From Megaustenia siamemsis (Eukaryota > Mollusca > Gastropoda > Stylommatophora > Ariophantidae), in NCBI GenBank assembly GCA_032433765.1, contig JAVIAB010000025.1, forward strand, positions 37,147,256 through 37,211,255: a stretch of 64,000 nt of DNA, given 5' to 3'. Shown here piece by piece: positions 59,098-64,000 of the stretch. The position numbers and the translations under genes are program-made. The stretch's first letter is position 1. Every line of letters starts with the position of its first letter. Under the pieces are notes generated by a model. The model saw only the letters and a program-made list of their open reading frames with translations. It had not been told where the DNA came from and did no database searches.

Positions 59098-61245
59098 GAG
59101 TACGTCTCCACATCGAAGGTTGGCAACTATGGAGTGTCATTCATTCATTGGGTGCTGTCTCCACATCGAAGGTTGGCTACTATGGAGTGTCATTCATTCA
59201 TTGGGTGCTGTCACCACATTGAAGGTTGGCTACCATGGAGTGTCATTCATTCATTGGGTGCTGTCTCCACATCGAAGGTTGGCTACTATGGAGTGTCATT
59301 CATTCATTGGGTACGTCTCCACATCGAAGGTTGGCTACCATGGAGTGTCATTCATTCATTGGGTACGTCTCCACATCGAAGGTTGGCTACCATGGAGTGT
59401 CATTCATTCATTGGGTACATCTCCACATCGAAGGTTGGCTACCATGGAGTGTCATTTATTCATTGGGTGTTGTCTCCACATCAAAGGTTGGTTACCTTGG
59501 AATATCATTTATTCATTGGGTGCTGTCTCCACATCAAAGGTTGGCTACCATGGCATGGAGTGTCATTCATCCATTGGGTGCTGTCTCCATATGGAAGGTT
59601 GGCTACTATGGAGTGTCATTCACTCATTGGGTGCTGTCTCCACATCAAAGGTTGGTTACCATGGAGTGTCATTCACTCATTGGGTGCTGTCTTCACATTG
59701 AAGGTTGGCTACCATGGAGTGTCATTCATTCATTGGGTGCTGTCTCCACATCAAAGGTTGGTTACCATGGAGTGTCATTCATTCATTGGGTACGTCTCCA
59801 CATCAAAGGTTGGCTACCATGGAATGTCATTCATTCATTGGGTGTCATCTCCACATCGAAGGTTGGCTACCACGGAGTGTCATTCATTCATTGGGTGCTG
59901 TCTCCACATCGATGGTTGGCTACCACGGAGTGTCATTCATTCATTGGGTGCTGTCTCCACATCGAAGGTTGGCTACCATGGAGTGTCATTCATTCATTGG
60001 GTGCTGTCTCTACATCGAAGGTTGGCTACTATGGAGTGTCATTCATTCATTGGGTACTGTCTCCACATCGAAGGTTGGCTACCATGGAGTGTCATTCATT
60101 CATTGGGTGCTGTCTCCACATCGAAGGTTGGCTACCATGGAGTGTCATTCATTCATTGGGTGCTGTCTCTACATCGAAGGTTGGCTACTATGGAGTGTCA
60201 TTCATTCATTGGGTACTGTCTCCACATCGAAGGTTGGCTACCATGGAGTGTCATTCATTCATTGGGTGCTGTCTCCACATCGAAGGTTGGCTACCATGGA
60301 GTGTCATTCATTCATTGGGTGCTGTCTCTACATCGAAGGTTGGCTACTATGGAGTGTCATTCATTCATTGGGTACTGTCTCCACATCGAAGGTTGGCTAC
60401 CATGGAGTGTCATTCATTCATTGGGTGCTGTCTCCACATCGAAGGTTGGCTACCATGGAGTGTCATTCATTCATCGGGTGCTGTCTCCACATCGAAGGTT
60501 GGCTACCATGGAGTGTCATTCATTCATTGGGTACGTCTCCACATCGAAGGTTGGCTACCATGGAGTGTCTTTCATTCATTGGGTGCTGTCTCCACATCGA
60601 AGGTTGGCTACCACGGAGTGTCATTCATTCATCAGGTGATGTCTCCACATCGAAGGTTGGCTACTATGGAGTGTCATTCATTCATTGGGTGCTGTCTCTA
60701 CATCGAAGGTTGGCTACCACGGAGTGTCATTCATTCATCAGGTGATGTCTCCACATCGAAGGTTGGCTACTATGGAGTGTCATTCATTCATTGGGTGCTG
60801 TCTCCACATCGAAGGTTGGCTACCACGGAGTGTCATTCATTCATTGGGTGCTGTCTCCACATCGAAGGTTGGCTACCACGGAGTGTCATTCATTCATTGG
60901 GTGCTGTCTCCACATCGAAGGTTGGCTACCACGGAGTGTCATTCATTCATCGGGTGCTGTCTCCACATCGAAGGTTGGCTACCATGGAGTGTCATTCATT
61001 CATTGGGTGCTGTCTCCACATCGAAGGTTGGCTACCACGGAGTGTCATTCATTCATTGGGTGCTGTCTCTACATCGAAGGTTGGCTACCACGGAGTGTCA
61101 TTCATTCATTGGGTGCTGTCTCTACATCGAAGGTTGGCTACCATGGAGTGTCATTCATTCATTGGGTGCTGTCTCCACATCGAAGGTTGGCTACCACGGA
61201 GTGTCATTCATTCATTGGGTGCTGTCTCTACATTGAAGGTTGGTT
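59098..61245. repeat. 53-bp array made from the LINE A 3' terminus, about 40 copies
   Basis: The unit joins CTCCACATCGAAGGTTGGCT and ACCATGGAGTGTCATTCATT. The first part is the 3'-terminal LINE A sequence, the second its short-repeat (ATTC) tail. Open plus frames up to 684 codons are artefacts of the array. Confidence 0.96.
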
Positions 61246-61725
61246 ACCTTGTAACACCATTTTACTCTTTCATGTCATGATGGTGCACATTGCCCTAGGT
61301 TCACCTATCCACCTTTTGATGTTATCAGTCCCCTTTAGTCTTGGCCTGCCTTGTACCTTCTCTTCCAAGATAAGTTTTAGATGTATATTGTGTCTCTTAA
61401 CATGTCCAAAAATGTCTGTTGTCTTGTTTGAATTGTGTTTAAATAGCACTTTTTTTCATTTTCAGCTCATTCACAACTTCCTTGTTTGTCTCTTTTCCTT
61501 CCACCCAATTCTCTCCATTTTCCTAAAGATCCACATTTCAACGGCTTCAATTTTCTGCTCTGTTTTCTTATTTAATGTCCATGTTTCTGCACCAGACAGG
61601 AATGTTGAGTAAATATAACATTTTTCTATTCGTAGTTTTAGCTCTGGTGTTATCTGCTTTGATGTGAGTCAATCTTTCAAGTTGTTAAAACTGCTTTTTG
61701 CCATTCCTATTCTTTTGTTTATTTC
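61246..61725 (-). mobile_element. LINE A body adjoining the 53-bp array
   Basis: In minus sense GTDNIKRWIGEPRAMCTI and KTYLG-type segments match LINE A at 47.8 kb. It continues in register from the last array unit, showing that the array is the expanded 3' end of this copy. Confidence 0.7.
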
Positions 61726-61904
61726 TGTTTAACATTTCAATCATATGTTATAACATGTCGAAGATAGGTATATTATTGAACTCTTTGTATGTTCCTTCCA
61801 TCTACTTTGATATCCACTTTTATAATGTGTGCATTTTCTCTGCTTATAATCACAGTTTGTCTTTGAAATTGGGTTATTGAGTTATTTGCGGGTCATCATC
61901 ATTG

Positions 61905-64000
61905 CACTGATAGTTGAGGCTGTCAGAAAGGCAAGAACTGAAGCACTACAACATAGACAATAGTTGAAGCTGTCAGAAGGGTAAGAACTGAAGCACTACA
62001 ACATAGACAATAGTTGAGGCTGTCAGAAAGGCAAGAACTGAAGCATTACAACATAGACAATAGTTGAGGCTGTTAGAAAGGTAAGAACTGAAGCACTACA
62101 ACATAGACAATAGTTGAGGCTGTCAGAAAGGTAAGAACTGAAGCACTACAACATAGACAATAGTTGAGGCTGTCAGAAAGGTAAGAACTGAAGCACTACA
62201 ACATAGACAATAGTTGAGGCTGTCAGAAGGGCAAGAACTGAAGCACTACAACATAGACAATAGTTGAGGCTGTCAGAAAGGTAAGAACTGAAGCACTACA
62301 ACATAGACAATAGTTGAGGCTGTCAGAAGGGCAAGAACTGAAGCACTACAACATAGACAATAGTTGAGGCTGTCAGAAGGGTAAGAACTGAAGTGCTACA
62401 ACATAGACAATAGTTGAGGCTGTCAGAAGGGCAAGAACTGAAGCACTACAACATAGACAATAGTTGAGGCTGTTGGAGGGGCAAAAACTGAAGCACTACA
62501 ACATAGACAATAGTTGAGGCTGTTAGAGGGGCAAAAACTGAAGCACTACAACATAGACAATAGTTGAGGCTGTCAGAAGGGCAAGAACTGAAGCCCTACA
62601 ACATAGACAATAGTTGAGGCTGTTAGAGGGGCAAAAACTGAAGCACTACAACATAGACAATAGTTGAGGCTGTCAGAAGGGCAAGAACTGAAGCGCTACA
62701 ACATAGACAATAGTTGAAGCTGTCAGAAGGGCACGAACTGAAGCACTACAACATAGACAATAGTTGAGGCTGTCAGAAGGGCAAGAACTGATGCGCTACA
62801 ACATAGACAATAGTTGAGGCTGTCAGAAGGTCAAGAACTGAAGCACTACAACATAGACAATAGTTGAGGCTGTCAGAAGGGTAAGAACTGAAGCACTACA
62901 ACATAGACAATAGTTGAGGCTGTTAGAAGGGTAAGAACTGAAGCGCTACAACATAGACAATAGTTGAGGCTGTTAGAAGGGTAAGAACTGAAGCATTACA
63001 ATATCATCGACAATAGTTGAGGCTGTCAGAAGGGTAAGAACTGAAGTGCTACAACATAGACAATAGTTGAGGCTGTCAGAAGGGTAAGAACTGAAGTGCT
63101 ACAACATCATCGACAATAGTTGAGGCTGTCAGAAGGGTAAGAACTGAAGTGCTACAACATCATCGACATTAGTTGAGGCTGTTAGAAGGGTAAGAACTGA
63201 AGTGCTACAACATCATCGACAATAGTTGAGGCTGTCAGAAGGGTAAGAACTGAAGCGTTACAACAACATCGACAATAGTTGAGGCTGTCAGAAGGGTAAG
63301 AACTGAAGTGCTACAACATAGACAATAGTTGAGGCTGTCAGAAGGGTAAGAACTGAAGTGCTACAACATCATCGACAATAGTTGAGGCTGTCAGAAGGGT
63401 AAGAACTGAAGTGCTACAACATCATCGACAATAGTTGAGGCTGTCAGAAGGGTAAGAACTGAAGCACTACAACATAGACAATAGTTGAGGCTGTTAGAGG
63501 GGCAAAAACTGAAGCACTACAACATAGACAATAGTTGAGGCTGTCAGAAGGGCAAGAACTGAAGCGCTACAACATAGACAATAGTTGAGGCTGTCAGAAG
63601 GGTAAGAACTGAAGCCCTACAACATAGACAATAGTTGAGGCTGTCAGAAGGGCAAGAACTGAAGCGTTACAACATAGACAATAGTTGAGGCTGTCAGAAG
63701 GGTAAGAACTGAAGTGCTACAACATCATAGACAATAGTTGACGCTGTCAGAAGGGTAAGAACTGAAGCACTACAACATAGACAATAGTTGAGGCTGTTAG
63801 AGGGGCAAAAACTGAAGCACTACAACATAGACAATAGTTGAGGCTGTCAGAAGGGCAAGAACTGAAGCGCTACAACATAGACAATAGTTGAGGCTGTCAG
63901 AAGGGTAAGAACTGAAGCGCTACAACAACATCGACAATAGTTGAGGCTGTCAGAGGGGCAAGAACTGAAGCGCTACAACATAGACAATAGTTGAGGCTGT
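61905..64000. repeat. 50-bp tandem array, over 40 copies, running off the window
   Basis: The unit contains GGTAAGAACTGAAGCACTAC and ACATAGACAATAGTTGAGGC. A 53-bp variant with ATCATCGACA dominates 63,000-63,430. The right end is outside the window. Confidence 0.97.

Noticed and set aside
59096..61612. Plus ORFs up to 684 codons
   Set aside because: They are translations of the 53-bp LINE A-derived array; several frames are open at once.

Overview
The window is animal nuclear DNA, AT-rich and full of repeats. It holds one well-supported spliced gene on the minus strand, occupying 8,049-47,099 (six coding exons, five GT-AG introns). Everything else I can support is transposable-element sequence or tandem repeat. 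An invertebrate is likely. An I-group LINE with an RNase H domain (the nimbus type was described in the snail Biomphalaria), several tRNA-derived SINEs and piggyBac-type MITEs would suit a gastropod or other lophotrochozoan, but I cannot fix the species.

The gene. Exons read right to left: 47,099-47,012 (signal peptide), 38,478-38,209 and 35,841-35,677 (CUB domain), 31,135-30,891 (LDL-receptor class A domain and transmembrane helix), 21,303-21,125 and 10,113-8,049 (long cytoplasmic tail). All splice phases agree (1,1,1,0,2). The coding length is 3,012 nt, giving a 1,003-residue type I membrane protein. Its 758-residue tail has an Arg-Asp/Arg-Ser mixed-charge region, a 15-residue tandem repeat, two PPxY motifs and a possible C-terminal PDZ ligand. 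The tail layout recalls vertebrate angulins (LSR/ILDR), but the ectodomain is CUB-LDLa instead of Ig.

Layout. 1-8 kb: downstream flank with SINE, LINE and MITE debris. 8-47 kb: the gene, with introns packed with minisatellites and nested retroelements. 47-64 kb: upstream flank with a nested LINE pair, a 4-kb 22-bp satellite and a run of arrays of 89, 50, 34, 53 and 50 bp continuing past the window edge. About 20 unrelated arrays (units 22-89 bp) cover roughly 24 kb, over a third of the window.

Main points for a second look: (1) the CUB-LDLa receptor with an RS/RD tail; (2) an intronic array of about 80 42-bp units, each resembling a full 3' splice-site cassette in gene sense, ending about 50 bp before a real exon; (3) arrays born from LINE 3' ends; (4) nested insertions dated by intact target-site duplications (TSDs); (5) a satellite whose every unit holds a 9-bp-stem hairpin.

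Non-LTR families are labelled A-E, I and N here only for cross-reference.
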